Shown here piece by piece: positions 15,505 through 24,833 of a DNA stretch of 36,012 nt. The stretch lies in IMG/VR virus record IMGVR_UViG_3300029787_000158, positions 1-36,012 of that record; one strand, written 5' to 3'. The notes beneath the pieces were generated by a model. That model searched no databases. It had not been told where the DNA came from and worked only from the letters and a program-made list of their open reading frames with translations. The translations under genes were made by a program, and so were the position numbers. How positions within the stretch are numbered: position 1 is the first letter of the stretch; each line of letters begins with the position of its first letter. Source of the stretch: a virus.

Positions 15505-18500
15505 TACTTATTATAAGAAACATTCCAAAGATTTAACCAACTGTTAAATTGATCTTCTCTATCAATTTGATTAAAATAAAAAGACAGACGTTGTAATTTA
15601 TTTTTTGCAAATCTAAAATTTCCATTTTTTAATTCAGAATAAAATGCTGTTCCTTCACCAATTAATTCTTTCCAATTATCAGTAGAAGCAATTATATCTT
15701 TAATAACGAAAGCATAATTTGGTGGTATAATAGTTCCAATATTATCAATACTAAATGTATCGTTATAAACATCCAACATTGTTGCGTTATGTTGATTTGA
15801 TACATTAATCATATCTTCTTCATTTTCTGCACTATTAAATTTTTCAGGATAAAATCTCATATTGTGTTGCATTAAAACAACCTCTTGTTTTGTAGCAAAT
15901 TGAAAATCCATTGTTTTTTGTATTTTCTTTTGGTAATCATCAAACTGTGTTGTTAATAATGATTGAAATTCTGCTACTGTATTTATTTCACTATCATCAA
16001 TCCATTTGCTTCCAGCTAGTAAATTATTAATCCAGCTTTCTTCACCTTTAATCATATTTTTTAATAAAGTTTTAAATGTTTGCTTATCTTCAGGACTAGC
16101 ATTTTTTAAATCACCAATATTAATACCAAACGCATCTTGCCAAACACCAGACGCTTGTGATTCAAAATCTTTAAAATCATAAACTTCAGACCAACCGCTT
16201 GTATCTAAAAAGGCATCACCTTCAATTATATTGTCAGCCCATTTTTCTAATGTTTCATTATAAGTAAAACCTTTAGAAGAATTAGTAAATTGTGCATTGG
16301 GAAACCATTCCATAGGTATCCCATCTTTAGTCATTACTCGCCACAAACCATCTCTATCAGGATCAACATAAACATGCCAAGAAGGATTTTCGACATCCAT
16401 AGTGTCATTAACAGGTTTTAATTTAATTTTATTTTCTCTCCATAAACTCATGTAAGTTCTTTTAAAATCATCCCAATCATTAACGTCAAGTGAACTAGCT
16501 GGAACACCAAACCACATCATAGATGCTTCATTTGGATTTTTAGCAAATTCGTTTAATATTTCTTTGCCAATAAAAGCATTAGCATTTTGCATAATAATAT
16601 TTTCATCATATTCCCCATTCATAATTAATTTTTTTGGGTCTTGATCTGTTACAACTATGCCATTAGGATTTCCGTCTACATATAAAATTTTAGAAAAAGC
16701 AATATCAGGATTATTTCCCATATGTCTTATTCCATCTTCAATAACTGATTGTAATGCTACATGAAAATCATTACCTTTCATATTTTCTGTATGTAAAAAT
16801 CTTTCAATATTTTGATCAACATATCTATTCATCATATCAACTACACTTGTTGCCATTGATAAATTTTCACCAGTACGATTTGCCCCACCAAATATATTAC
16901 TTCTAAACCAATCAACCATACCACTTGTATTTTTATTTTTAACAAGGTTATCAAATTCTAAATCGTCTAAATCTTTTCCTGTCCACATTTTTCCTTTAGC
17001 CATAGCAATCCAACCAGCTAAATCTTCCCACTTTCTTCTGCTAACTGCTAATTCAAAAACTTCAGTAATTTGATTATTCATGTAATCATAACCACTAATT
17101 TTTTCACCTTTGTAAACTTGTATCTGATCGTTTTCATACCACTCGTTAAATTTTTTTATGTTTTCAGAAACAGGAGAAAATTCAGGATGTAAACGTTTAG
17201 CCCATTTAGAAGATGCTTGTCCAAAATTTCCTTTAGATTTATCATAGGCAATATAAACTTGATTTAATGCTTGGTTAATATCACCATCCATTCCCATTGG
17301 AGCTGAATTACCAAAAGCATAATTTTTTAGGATAGCCATACCAACAATATGTTTTTGATTTGTTTCATCTTTCATATCAAAAGTTTTGGCAGCACTAAAA
17401 TAATCTAAAAACTCTTGTGGCATATGAAATTCACTTTTCATAACATTTAAACCATTCATTAAATTTACATTATTCATCATATTAGCTTCATCAAACACAT
17501 CTCGTGTTATTGCTACTACATCTAAATTTTGATCTCCAAATGCTAATCGAACTGTATATTCTTTCATTATAGACATAGGATCGCCTTCTAATCCTAATGT
17601 TTTTAAATCAATCGCATTAGCTCTTTTTAAAAATTCTTTATCATCAATATTATCTTGTAATCGTAATTGAACTAATTCTTGAAAATTTTGTTTTGATTGT
17701 TGTTTTAATTCATATTCTTCTATTGCTTCAAGATCAGGACTCCAAGTATTTGTATCTTTATCATATGTCTGAAAAATTTTTTTTAATTCTGCTCTATTAT
17801 AAACTTTAGAAGTAAGGTTAGTTAATTCTGCATGTGCTTGTTCAATACCTTCATTAATTTCAGATTGAAGATTAGTATTTTCTTTTATTACACCTTCACG
17901 CCATTCTTGGTATTTAGAATCAATAGCCCCTTGAGCTTCATTAATAATATCTTCTCTTTGATCAGGTGTTAATAAAACATCACCAGCATATCTTTCTGTA
18001 TTATATTCAAATATTTCTAATAAACCATCAGCTGTACTTATATCAAAATCAGGATTAATTTGTTTCATTAACCTATCTATTTCATCTTTATCTTCAAGAT
18101 TACCTTTTTCGTAAATACCTAAAATTTGATTTGCAAGACCAAGATTTTGTTCTGTAACGTCAGCCATTACAAAATCAGTTAAGAAATGAGATATAAATGC
18201 TTTATCTCTTTCGTATACAAATTCAGCTATTACATTTTGTAAATCCACTGCTGTTTTTTTGTTTTGAGCATTACCCATAACATTAGTTTCATAACTGCCA
18301 ATTCTATCAGTAAGAAATTGCATAATTTTATTTGATTCTTGAAAATATAAAGATAAATCAGATGGGTTTTCTATATTAGCAATTAATTGTTGTGCTTGTA
18401 TTATGGAATGATTTTTTACGGCTGTAATTCCATCCCATGTATTTTCATTTAATTTATTTAAATAGTTTTTATTTATAGTTGCGTGATTGCTTCTTTTAAG

Positions 18501-18959
18501 ACTACTAAATTTTTCTCTAAATTTTAAACCTCTAGCTTGATCATACCAATCACCTGAATCTTCAACTACTTTAGCATAATATTCATCTAATTGTGTTACA
18601 AAATCTGCTGGACTACTATGATGTTTTAAAGATAAATCATAAGCATAATTATTTAAATCTATTACAGCACTTGTTAAAGCATTATCTTTTCTTGTTTCTT
18701 CTTGTGCTAACCATTCCGTTTCAAGAGCTTGGGTTGCTTTTTGTTCTGCTTTAATTTCACCTTCTAATAAACTTATTTGATCTTTTTTAGTTTGTAATTC
18801 TCTTTCATAAGATAATTGTGCTTGTCTATCATTAGAATTAATAATTTCACCTAAAACATTTATAGGATTTTCTAATGCGTTAAATGATGGAACATTAACT
18901 TGAATATTAGATGTTTGAACACCTTGTACTAATCGTCTGCCTCTATTTATTTGAACCAT
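15504..18959 (-). CDS. Internal virion protein (T7 gp15-like position)
   Basis: A 1151-residue, mostly helical protein. The N-terminal 80 residues include a coiled coil (AQLSYERELQTKKDQISLLE), and most of the rest is rich in Asn, Asp, Glu and Lys without membrane spans. Position, size and helical make-up fit the middle core protein (T7 gp15-like) of the DNA ejection channel. I recognise no catalytic motif. It overlaps the next downstream gene by the TAATG and the upstream gene by one base. Confidence 0.65.
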   Translation of the reverse strand: MVQINRGRRLVQGVQTSNIQVNVPSFNALENPINVLGEIINSNDRQAQLSYERELQTKKDQISLLEGEIKAEQKATQALETEWLAQEETRKDNALTSAVIDLNNYAYDLSLKHHSSPADFVTQLDEYYAKVVEDSGDWYDQARGLKFREKFSSLKRSNHATINKNYLNKLNENTWDGITAVKNHSIIQAQQLIANIENPSDLSLYFQESNKIMQFLTDRIGSYETNVMGNAQNKKTAVDLQNVIAEFVYERDKAFISHFLTDFVMADVTEQNLGLANQILGIYEKGNLEDKDEIDRLMKQINPDFDISTADGLLEIFEYNTERYAGDVLLTPDQREDIINEAQGAIDSKYQEWREGVIKENTNLQSEINEGIEQAHAELTNLTSKVYNRAELKKIFQTYDKDTNTWSPDLEAIEEYELKQQSKQNFQELVQLRLQDNIDDKEFLKRANAIDLKTLGLEGDPMSIMKEYTVRLAFGDQNLDVVAITRDVFDEANMMNNVNLMNGLNVMKSEFHMPQEFLDYFSAAKTFDMKDETNQKHIVGMAILKNYAFGNSAPMGMDGDINQALNQVYIAYDKSKGNFGQASSKWAKRLHPEFSPVSENIKKFNEWYENDQIQVYKGEKISGYDYMNNQITEVFELAVSRRKWEDLAGWIAMAKGKMWTGKDLDDLEFDNLVKNKNTSGMVDWFRSNIFGGANRTGENLSMATSVVDMMNRYVDQNIERFLHTENMKGNDFHVALQSVIEDGIRHMGNNPDIAFSKILYVDGNPNGIVVTDQDPKKLIMNGEYDENIIMQNANAFIGKEILNEFAKNPNEASMMWFGVPASSLDVNDWDDFKRTYMSLWRENKIKLKPVNDTMDVENPSWHVYVDPDRDGLWRVMTKDGIPMEWFPNAQFTNSSKGFTYNETLEKWADNIIEGDAFLDTSGWSEVYDFKDFESQASGVWQDAFGINIGDLKNASPEDKQTFKTLLKNMIKGEESWINNLLAGSKWIDDSEINTVAEFQSLLTTQFDDYQKKIQKTMDFQFATKQEVVLMQHNMRFYPEKFNSAENEEDMINVSNQHNATMLDVYNDTFSIDNIGTIIPPNYAFVIKDIIASTDNWKELIGEGTAFYSELKNGNFRFAKNKLQRLSFYFNQIDREDQFNSWLNLWNVSYNK

Positions 18960-19552
18960 TAATTAGGCCTTCCACCCCAATAAACAGCACTAGGATTAAC
19001 CCTAAACATTAATTTTTTGTATCCCATTTGAGAGGTTTTTTTCATGTCTTTTAATACTTTTGTTTGTTCTTTTAATAATTCTAATTGTTGATTTCGATAT
19101 GCTTGTTCAACACCTTTATTTTTAGTGTAATTATTATGCGAATAATAAATTGAACCAAGATCGGTTATTAAATTTAATTCGCTCATTAACATTTGATCTT
19201 TTAAATTTTTTAATGAATTATTAATGTCATTAATTGCCATGTTAGTAGAAATTTTATTCATAGAAATATCTTTATCTCTTGTTGTTTCTACTCGTTCTTG
19301 TATTGCTTCAAAGGAAGCACTATCCATAGGAGCATAACCACCAGTTGATGCAATAGTTAAATTGTTTGCTAGTGTTTCATCTGCAATATCATTAATTTGA
19401 TTTGCTGTTGTTTCTCCATTTAATTGAGCAAGTAATTTATTTGTATTTAATTTTTGTAATGTTTGTTTTTGTGATTTTCTTGTAAAAATAAAATTAGTAG
19501 TCGTTTGAAAACCTTGCATTATTAACATGCCTGTAATTGGATCGATTGCCAT
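18959..19552 (-). CDS. Internal virion protein (T7 gp14-like position)
   Basis: A 197-residue helical protein (MAIDPITGMLIMQGFQ hydrophobic N-terminus, then TNLLA, Gln/Asn-rich helices and QLELLKEQTKVLKDMKK). In T7-like phages the small core protein gp14 lies between tail tube B and the larger core proteins, as here, and it forms the outer-membrane pore after ejection. Function by position. Confidence 0.6.
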   Translation of the reverse strand: MAIDPITGMLIMQGFQTTTNFIFTRKSQKQTLQKLNTNKLLAQLNGETTANQINDIADETLANNLTIASTGGYAPMDSASFEAIQERVETTRDKDISMNKISTNMAINDINNSLKNLKDQMLMSELNLITDLGSIYYSHNNYTKNKGVEQAYRNQQLELLKEQTKVLKDMKKTSQMGYKKLMFRVNPSAVYWGGRPN

Positions 19553-21738
19553 TAGCTAAACTGTACCTCCAAAGCCATACCCAATACCTTCAGCGGTAAA
19601 GGATCATTTTGTGTAATTGTTACTGTTGGTGATTTATCGTATCCCAAAAAGTAAAATTCTTTTTTTCCTGATTGTTTTGTCAAATCACTTCCTATCGCAA
19701 ATCCACTTTGTAAAATTACCAATTCATGTGCCGAAGCTGTATTTGGTGATTTTAATGATACATCTAAAGCATCTTCTACATCTAGTATGCAACGCACTAT
19801 TCTCCTACTTTGACCAGTAAGTGATCCTGTATCTGTTTCTGCATCTACAGGCATGGTTTCAAGGCTTGGAGTATAATTAAATCCTACATTAACGCTTGTA
19901 GGCTGTGGACTAACAGTAAAAGTTAAAGTATCTGATCCTGATACTGTAAATGAACCAATAGAAGAATTACCTGATACAGCATTTACTACTTCATTTGTAT
20001 AAATGCCATTAACAGTATGTAAAAATCCTTTTGTAAATGTAATAGTAGCATTATCAGAAGGACTAGAAGCTAAATTTTGATTTAACGTACAAGTGTAGCT
20101 ACCTCCTCCATTATTGGTAATAGCTGTAATTCGGTAAGTACCTGTAACGCCATTAATAGTAAATTCTTCTTGTATTTGTGGATTAGAGGTTAATCCATCT
20201 ATAATTAATGTAAGCCCTGATTGAGAACCACCTTGAACTTGAGGAGAACCACGCTGGGATAGTGTGGAAGTAGTAGAACAATCAAGGCTTGTAGAATCAT
20301 CTTCTGCAAACTTTTCTAATGTATAAGTTGTTACGCTGTTTAACGATCTTTTGCAAACAGCAAATAAATGTTCGTTAGCTGATACAATAGAATGAAACGT
20401 ATCACCTGTTTTTGTTGTCCATAATGTCCAACCAGCTATTTCTTCTTCTCGTATAGAATGAAAAACTGCAAGTGTACCATCTGTGTTAGTAAGAACTGCT
20501 ATTTGTTCAGGTCTAGTAGAACTACCACTTAACATGGCAATATCTTTAGGAGTATTAATTAAATGGTTAGCTAATACCGATATATTTGTAGAAACATATC
20601 CAGCTTCACTATCCGAATAAATAAATTCTCTAACTGCTTTACCATTTTTTTGTGTAAAGATAGAAGCTCCGTCAAAAAGGATAGGACGAGTTCTACTACA
20701 ACCATAAGGAGTTTGTCGTCTAAATACAATATTGCTTGGAGTAATAGCACTTGTATCAGATGATGTTGGAATAATATACTCGCCACTATCTGTAAAAATT
20801 TGTAAATTAGAACCAGAATATAAATGACGTACTTCGTTTACTTGGTCACCACCTACTGCTACATCAATTCCTTCACTTGCTAATGCTGTTCCAACACTAA
20901 AATTAAAATAATCAGCTACATGAGAAGCATTTATAGACGCTGGTTTTGATTTAACGCCTCCAATCCATAAACGATTGTCGTGAAATGTAATTGCTTGAGG
21001 GTATCCTCGTCTTGCAGATATTAATTGTTCATCCCAATCTGATTCAGCACCAGTTCCTCCAAGCGTTTCTCTTACAGTAGCATTAACTTGTGTAGCAGAT
21101 GTATAACCAGTTATATCTACTTCTTTTTTATCTAATCGAACAGTATCATTAACCCAATCAGCAGAAAATATACTAGCAGATGCAGTTAAAGTAATATTAC
21201 CTGAAGTTGCTGATGGTGTTAATGTAACACTTGCATCTTCATATTTATAATATGGTTGATACCGAGGGTAATTCGAAGAATGACTTGCAAAGGTAAAAGC
21301 TGTTACAGAAAAATTTGTAGCAGATGTTCTAACTATTTTTCGTATAGGATTATTTCTATGTGTAATAAATACCGTATCACCAAACTGTGCTAAATTTAAT
21401 TCAAATAATTGTGCTGTTGTCCAATTACAATTAGACGTAATATTTGCTTGAACAGAAACTCCATCTTTATCAAAAATATCCAATCTATTATTTGATAAAG
21501 CAAAAATTGCTATTTCATCTTCTGAAAATACAAATGGTAATAATCTACTTTCTCCAGCAAGTGTTTGTTTATACGAAGTACCTTGTCTACGCATAATGCC
21601 ACCACTATCCATAATGTACCAATTACGAAGTGTTTTAGCTCCGTTAAAATACGCTTTTGTATCTGTTCTTGTTCTTAATAAAGGATTAAGTTCTCCAGCA
21701 GAAAAGTTAGAAAGAACAGTACGAAGTGTTCTTGCCAT
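19552..21738 (-). CDS. Tail tubular protein B (nozzle)
   Basis: A 728-residue protein with the T7 gp12-like N-terminus of many marine podoviruses: LSNFSAGELNPLLRTRTDTKAY, then LRNWYIMDSGGIMRRQGTSY, then beta-propeller-like strands (GYPQAITFHDNRLWIGGVKS, DVAVGGDQVNEVRHLYSGSNLQIF). It forms the distal nozzle of the short tail and supports the fibres. It follows tail tube A. Confidence 0.85.
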   Translation of the reverse strand: MARTLRTVLSNFSAGELNPLLRTRTDTKAYFNGAKTLRNWYIMDSGGIMRRQGTSYKQTLAGESRLLPFVFSEDEIAIFALSNNRLDIFDKDGVSVQANITSNCNWTTAQLFELNLAQFGDTVFITHRNNPIRKIVRTSATNFSVTAFTFASHSSNYPRYQPYYKYEDASVTLTPSATSGNITLTASASIFSADWVNDTVRLDKKEVDITGYTSATQVNATVRETLGGTGAESDWDEQLISARRGYPQAITFHDNRLWIGGVKSKPASINASHVADYFNFSVGTALASEGIDVAVGGDQVNEVRHLYSGSNLQIFTDSGEYIIPTSSDTSAITPSNIVFRRQTPYGCSRTRPILFDGASIFTQKNGKAVREFIYSDSEAGYVSTNISVLANHLINTPKDIAMLSGSSTRPEQIAVLTNTDGTLAVFHSIREEEIAGWTLWTTKTGDTFHSIVSANEHLFAVCKRSLNSVTTYTLEKFAEDDSTSLDCSTTSTLSQRGSPQVQGGSQSGLTLIIDGLTSNPQIQEEFTINGVTGTYRITAITNNGGGSYTCTLNQNLASSPSDNATITFTKGFLHTVNGIYTNEVVNAVSGNSSIGSFTVSGSDTLTFTVSPQPTSVNVGFNYTPSLETMPVDAETDTGSLTGQSRRIVRCILDVEDALDVSLKSPNTASAHELVILQSGFAIGSDLTKQSGKKEFYFLGYDKSPTVTITQNDPLPLKVLGMALEVQFS

Positions 21739-22332
21739 TTATGTTCCTGTTGATTGTCTATTATTAATAAATCTAGAATGATCGATTTTTTGTGTTGTTC
21801 TCTCAGCCGTATCAACATTTTTAGCTATTAAATATTGACGTTCTGCCATTTCAGCAAATTGTTTTATCATTCCTGAATCTCTAGCTATTGAACCAGCAAA
21901 TAAACTAGCTAAACTATATTCGAGTGCCAAGATAAAATGGGGAGGAAACTCAGCTTCATCTTGGCGAAAAACATAATCACAGATAACAGCAGAATTACTT
22001 CCGTAGTTATCAAGAAAAACTTTATCTCCATATCTTTCATATGGAATAACTTTATCATTAACTGTTAATGTAATTAATTGTAGTAGTTCAGGGTTTGTTG
22101 GTAGTTGATACGCATATTTATATCTACCAGTAGGTTCTGCTGTTAATAAACTTAATTGTTTTTGTTCGGTAGCAAAACGCCATCTATGTCTTGTTAATGA
22201 TGCTTTTAATAAATCTTCGTAGACAGTATTACATACATTTGCTTCTGTACTGCCATCTGTAAATGAGGAAATTGTATTAGCTCCAATAAGTATAAGAGCT
22301 GTTGAACATATATCTATTTTTGTTGTTGCCAT
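21739..22332 (-). CDS. Tail tubular protein A (adaptor)
   Basis: A 197-residue protein with the gp11-like pattern: CSTALILIGANTISSF at the N-terminus, VCNTVYEDLLKASLTRHRWRFATEQ, then YKYAYQLPTNPELLQL and a helical end (AEMAERQYLIAKNVD). It joins the portal ring to the nozzle. Next gene is tail tube B; the terminator at 22341-22363 separates it from the capsid pair. Confidence 0.85.
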   Translation of the reverse strand: MATTKIDICSTALILIGANTISSFTDGSTEANVCNTVYEDLLKASLTRHRWRFATEQKQLSLLTAEPTGRYKYAYQLPTNPELLQLITLTVNDKVIPYERYGDKVFLDNYGSNSAVICDYVFRQDEAEFPPHFILALEYSLASLFAGSIARDSGMIKQFAEMAERQYLIAKNVDTAERTTQKIDHSRFINNRQSTGT

Positions 22333-22340
22333 AATTTATA

Positions 22341-22363
22341 ATAAAGGGGGCTATTAAGCCCCC
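22341..22363 (-). terminator. Intrinsic terminator downstream of the capsid genes
   Basis: On the minus strand GGGGGC (complement of 22358-22363) pairs with GCCCCC (complement of 22346-22351) around a 6-base loop, followed by TTTATT. It is the strongest hairpin in the late arm and lies eight bases after the small gene behind the major capsid gene, a place comparable to the T7 terminator T-phi after gene 10. Partial termination here would raise capsid messages over tail messages. Confidence 0.8.
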
Positions 22364-22370
22364 GATATAA

Positions 22371-22619
22371 TTATGATAATAATGCTGTTCTAACTTGAGC
22401 AGAAGTTGCTGTTGTAACAATCAGCATATCTACCACCGCATTAGAACCTCCACTATTTACGATGATAACATCACCAGCAGAAACATTTGGATATTCTGCT
22501 AAGAAATATTCGTTATCGTCAATAGTTCCAATCGCATCTCCGTCTGTGTAGTACCAAAGATTATTGGAATCTCCCATTTGGGATATTTTCTTAAGTGGGT
22601 TATCACTTGAATAAGCCAT
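22371..22619 (-). CDS. Small structural protein behind the capsid gene
   Basis: An 82-residue protein (MAYSSDNPLKKISQMGDSNN, YYTDGDAIGTIDDNEYFL, AGDVIIVNSGG). It lies between the major capsid gene and the terminator and its product may decorate the capsid or act as a head completion factor. Ten bases separate it from the capsid gene. No family is recognised. Confidence 0.6.
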   Translation of the reverse strand: MAYSSDNPLKKISQMGDSNNLWYYTDGDAIGTIDDNEYFLAEYPNVSAGDVIIVNSGGSNAVVDMLIVTTATSAQVRTALLS

Positions 22620-22630
22620 AATAATCTCCT

Positions 22631-23461
22631 TTACTCAGCACAAAGCTGTATTCTAACAGCGTCACCGTCAATAGCTACACAACCCATAGATAGAGAAGAA
22701 GTAACTAGGTTAGAAACCTTTTCAGGAATATAATTAACCTCAGTAGACACATCTTTACCGATACCAAGACCAGTAGAAGATTTATGCCATGCTAAAGTTT
22801 TTCTATCAGAAGAAGGTTTACTTAAACCAGAATGAACAAACCATAAAAAGCCCATCCATCTCTTTGCAGTAGATTCACCATTAGTGAATGGTAATTGATC
22901 CGTACCAACGTATTCGGCACGAGAAAATTGATCGATACTGATTAGGTCGCCCCATTGTTTAGGGCCAACAGCCCAGTATCTTTGTCCGTCATCAGGAACA
23001 TCATTAGAAGCAAAAACTTCTTGCATATTTTTTGCTTTAATAAGAGTCATTCCTGTGCCAGATGAATTTACATTGTTTGCAATAGTAGTTTCAGCATCCA
23101 TTACGTCAATTATGATTTGGTCAGTTTTTCTTCCCAAAGCATAAGCCGCATTTTGTGCTACAACTTGTCTTTCATCAATGTTGATTTTCAATTCATCTAA
23201 CTTATCGATGTAGTCAGCCGCATAAAAGTCCTCTAGAGTTGCAGATACATTCGTATGCGAAAGGTTCATAGCTACTACTTCAGCATGTCTTGCTTTAGAA
23301 GTTGCTGTTCCCTTTGCAACCTTTTGGAATTTAACGCTAGAGCCACTTACACCATTAACAGTTCTAACCAGATTTTTTAATTTAGAACCCATACGCTGAT
23401 ACGCCATGTGTACTTCTGATTCAAACTGAGTAATAAAGGCATTAGTAATTGAACTAGCCAT
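22631..23461 (-). CDS. Major capsid protein
   Basis: A 276-residue protein with the fold pattern of HK97-like podovirus capsids: helical N-terminus (SSITNAFITQFESEVHMAYQ), GSSVKFQKVAKGTATSKAR, a long strand ADYIDKLDELKINIDERQVV, and C-terminal SLSMGCVAIDGDAVRIQL. It follows the scaffold and a small gene, with a strong GGAG seven bases before the ATG and a 108-base leader. It should form the icosahedral head. Confidence 0.85.
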   Translation of the reverse strand: MASSITNAFITQFESEVHMAYQRMGSKLKNLVRTVNGVSGSSVKFQKVAKGTATSKARHAEVVAMNLSHTNVSATLEDFYAADYIDKLDELKINIDERQVVAQNAAYALGRKTDQIIIDVMDAETTIANNVNSSGTGMTLIKAKNMQEVFASNDVPDDGQRYWAVGPKQWGDLISIDQFSRAEYVGTDQLPFTNGESTAKRWMGFLWFVHSGLSKPSSDRKTLAWHKSSTGLGIGKDVSTEVNYIPEKVSNLVTSSLSMGCVAIDGDAVRIQLCAE

Positions 23462-23569
23462 ATGTCATCTCCGTTAAGTTAAGGTTTCGATTGTCTATCC
23501 AGTATTCAGTAAGTTATCCAAAGGGCAAACATTCCACTCTCAAGGTCTTAAGGGGAGTAAAAACTTTTT
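23462..23569 (-). promoter_or_regulatory. Leader before the major capsid gene
   Basis: A 108-base gap, one of only a few in the late arm. On the minus strand TTGAGA, 17 bases and TGGATA could be a weak sigma70 promoter, with a strong GGAG ribosome site before the ATG. It would give capsid genes extra expression, as expected for the most abundant protein. The match is modest. Confidence 0.3.
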
Positions 23570-23836
23570 TTATTCTTTTTCGCAACGCACATTTATTATT
23601 TCCTCTATACATCCACGAGGAATAACAGTTGTACGCCCTACTTCTGTATCTGTAATATCAGTAGGTATGTCAGCAGATATTTTTAAATCTCTATCTGTTT
23701 CTTGTATAATCCAGCCGACACTTTTAATTTCAGCTGAATTTGTTTTATTTACTTCGTCAAAATCATGCCATGTTCCACTTGATACTTCTTTTGTATCAAG
23801 CCAAGTAACCATAACTAATTTATCGTGACTTGGCAT
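23570..23836 (-). CDS. Small protein between scaffold and capsid
   Basis: An 88-residue protein (LVMVTWLDTKEVSSGTWHDF, SVGWIIQETDRDLKISAD, GRTTVIPRGCIEEI). Such short beta-rich proteins are common here in marine podoviruses; function unknown. Its ATG overlaps the scaffold stop by one base and it ends 108 bases before the capsid start, perhaps helping head assembly. Confidence 0.55.
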   Translation of the reverse strand: MPSHDKLVMVTWLDTKEVSSGTWHDFDEVNKTNSAEIKSVGWIIQETDRDLKISADIPTDITDTEVGRTTVIPRGCIEEIINVRCEKE

Positions 23837-24558
23837 TATTTACCTAATTGTTCAAATAACTTGCCAACACGATCAATATACGCTGGATCTTTTTCTCCAT
23901 CTTTCCAATATCGAGGATCTTGCATCATTCCTCGTAAATCTTGTATAGAAGGTTTAGCATCTATAGCAGTTGGTTGATTTGGCATTACATTTGATTTACC
24001 AAGATTCATTATTTCTTCCATAGCTTTTATACCTTCAGATGTGCCAGATAATTTAGCCATAGTGTTATAAGCTGATTCAGAAAGGTTCTTTTTAGCCCAT
24101 AAATCAGCACTCTCGACTCTTTCTTTCGCATTATCACCCAAGTTTTGCATTTCAGCTTCTCTATTTGGCAAAGAATTAACCTCATTTTGAACAAATGCGT
24201 TAATTCCTTCATTATATTGGTCTTGAGATAAGCCCATTGATTTAGCGGTTTCACTCCACCATTGTAATAAAGGCATTTCTTTATTTATTTCCATATCTAC
24301 ATCTTCAGGAAGTTCAGGCATTGTAAGTTCATATTCTTCAGGCACTTTTGATTTAGTTTCATTTTCAATATCTGTGCGTATCTGTTTTGTTAATTCATCT
24401 GTACGCTGTCCAAGTTTTTTTTCTAAGGAATTATAAGATGAACCTAGTTTTTCTACATTTACCTCTCCCTTCGTATTATCCCAAAACTTCTCGTTTATGT
24501 ATTCGGGTTTGGTTGATTCTTGTGTTTCTTCTGTGGTTGTCTGGTTTTCTTCTACCAT
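23836..24558 (-). CDS. Capsid scaffolding protein
   Basis: A 240-residue acidic, helical protein: Thr/Glu-rich N-terminus, LGSSYNSLEKKLGQRTDEL near 38-56, and a C-terminus with DPRYWKDGEKDPAYIDRVGK. The last motif is typical of phage scaffolds, which bind the capsid protein through a C-terminal helix and are removed before DNA packaging. It lies between the portal group and the capsid as in T7 gp9. No protease is seen next to it. Confidence 0.75.
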   Translation of the reverse strand: MVEENQTTTEETQESTKPEYINEKFWDNTKGEVNVEKLGSSYNSLEKKLGQRTDELTKQIRTDIENETKSKVPEEYELTMPELPEDVDMEINKEMPLLQWWSETAKSMGLSQDQYNEGINAFVQNEVNSLPNREAEMQNLGDNAKERVESADLWAKKNLSESAYNTMAKLSGTSEGIKAMEEIMNLGKSNVMPNQPTAIDAKPSIQDLRGMMQDPRYWKDGEKDPAYIDRVGKLFEQLGK

Positions 24559-24833
24559 TATTTTCTCCTGTTATTAGCGTTGATACGTTGTTGAATAATT
24601 CCAACTAAAAATCTTTGTCCTTCTAAATGAAACAAAGCGTTATTAGTAATTTCTGAACCAGCTACGGCTTCTGTAGTTATAGATTTTAAATATGCGAGTA
24701 CTCGTTTTCCATTATCATCTTTAAAAACGGAAGCGACTAACTCGTTTAATTCATTTTCTACTTCTGGTGTTCTTTGGTATCCATCAATAGATACCATTGG
24801 TTTTTTAGGCGACTTGATCTGTTCCCATGTCAT
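24558..24833 (-). CDS. Small head-associated protein (Bbp19-like)
   Basis: A 91-residue protein with the pattern of Bbp19-type phage head proteins: VFKDDNGKRVLAYLKSIT followed by LEGQRFLVGIIQQRI. It overlaps the end of the portal gene by 29 bases and the scaffold start by one. Probably a minor head protein. Confidence 0.55.
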   Translation of the reverse strand: MTWEQIKSPKKPMVSIDGYQRTPEVENELNELVASVFKDDNGKRVLAYLKSITTEAVAGSEITNNALFHLEGQRFLVGIIQQRINANNRRK

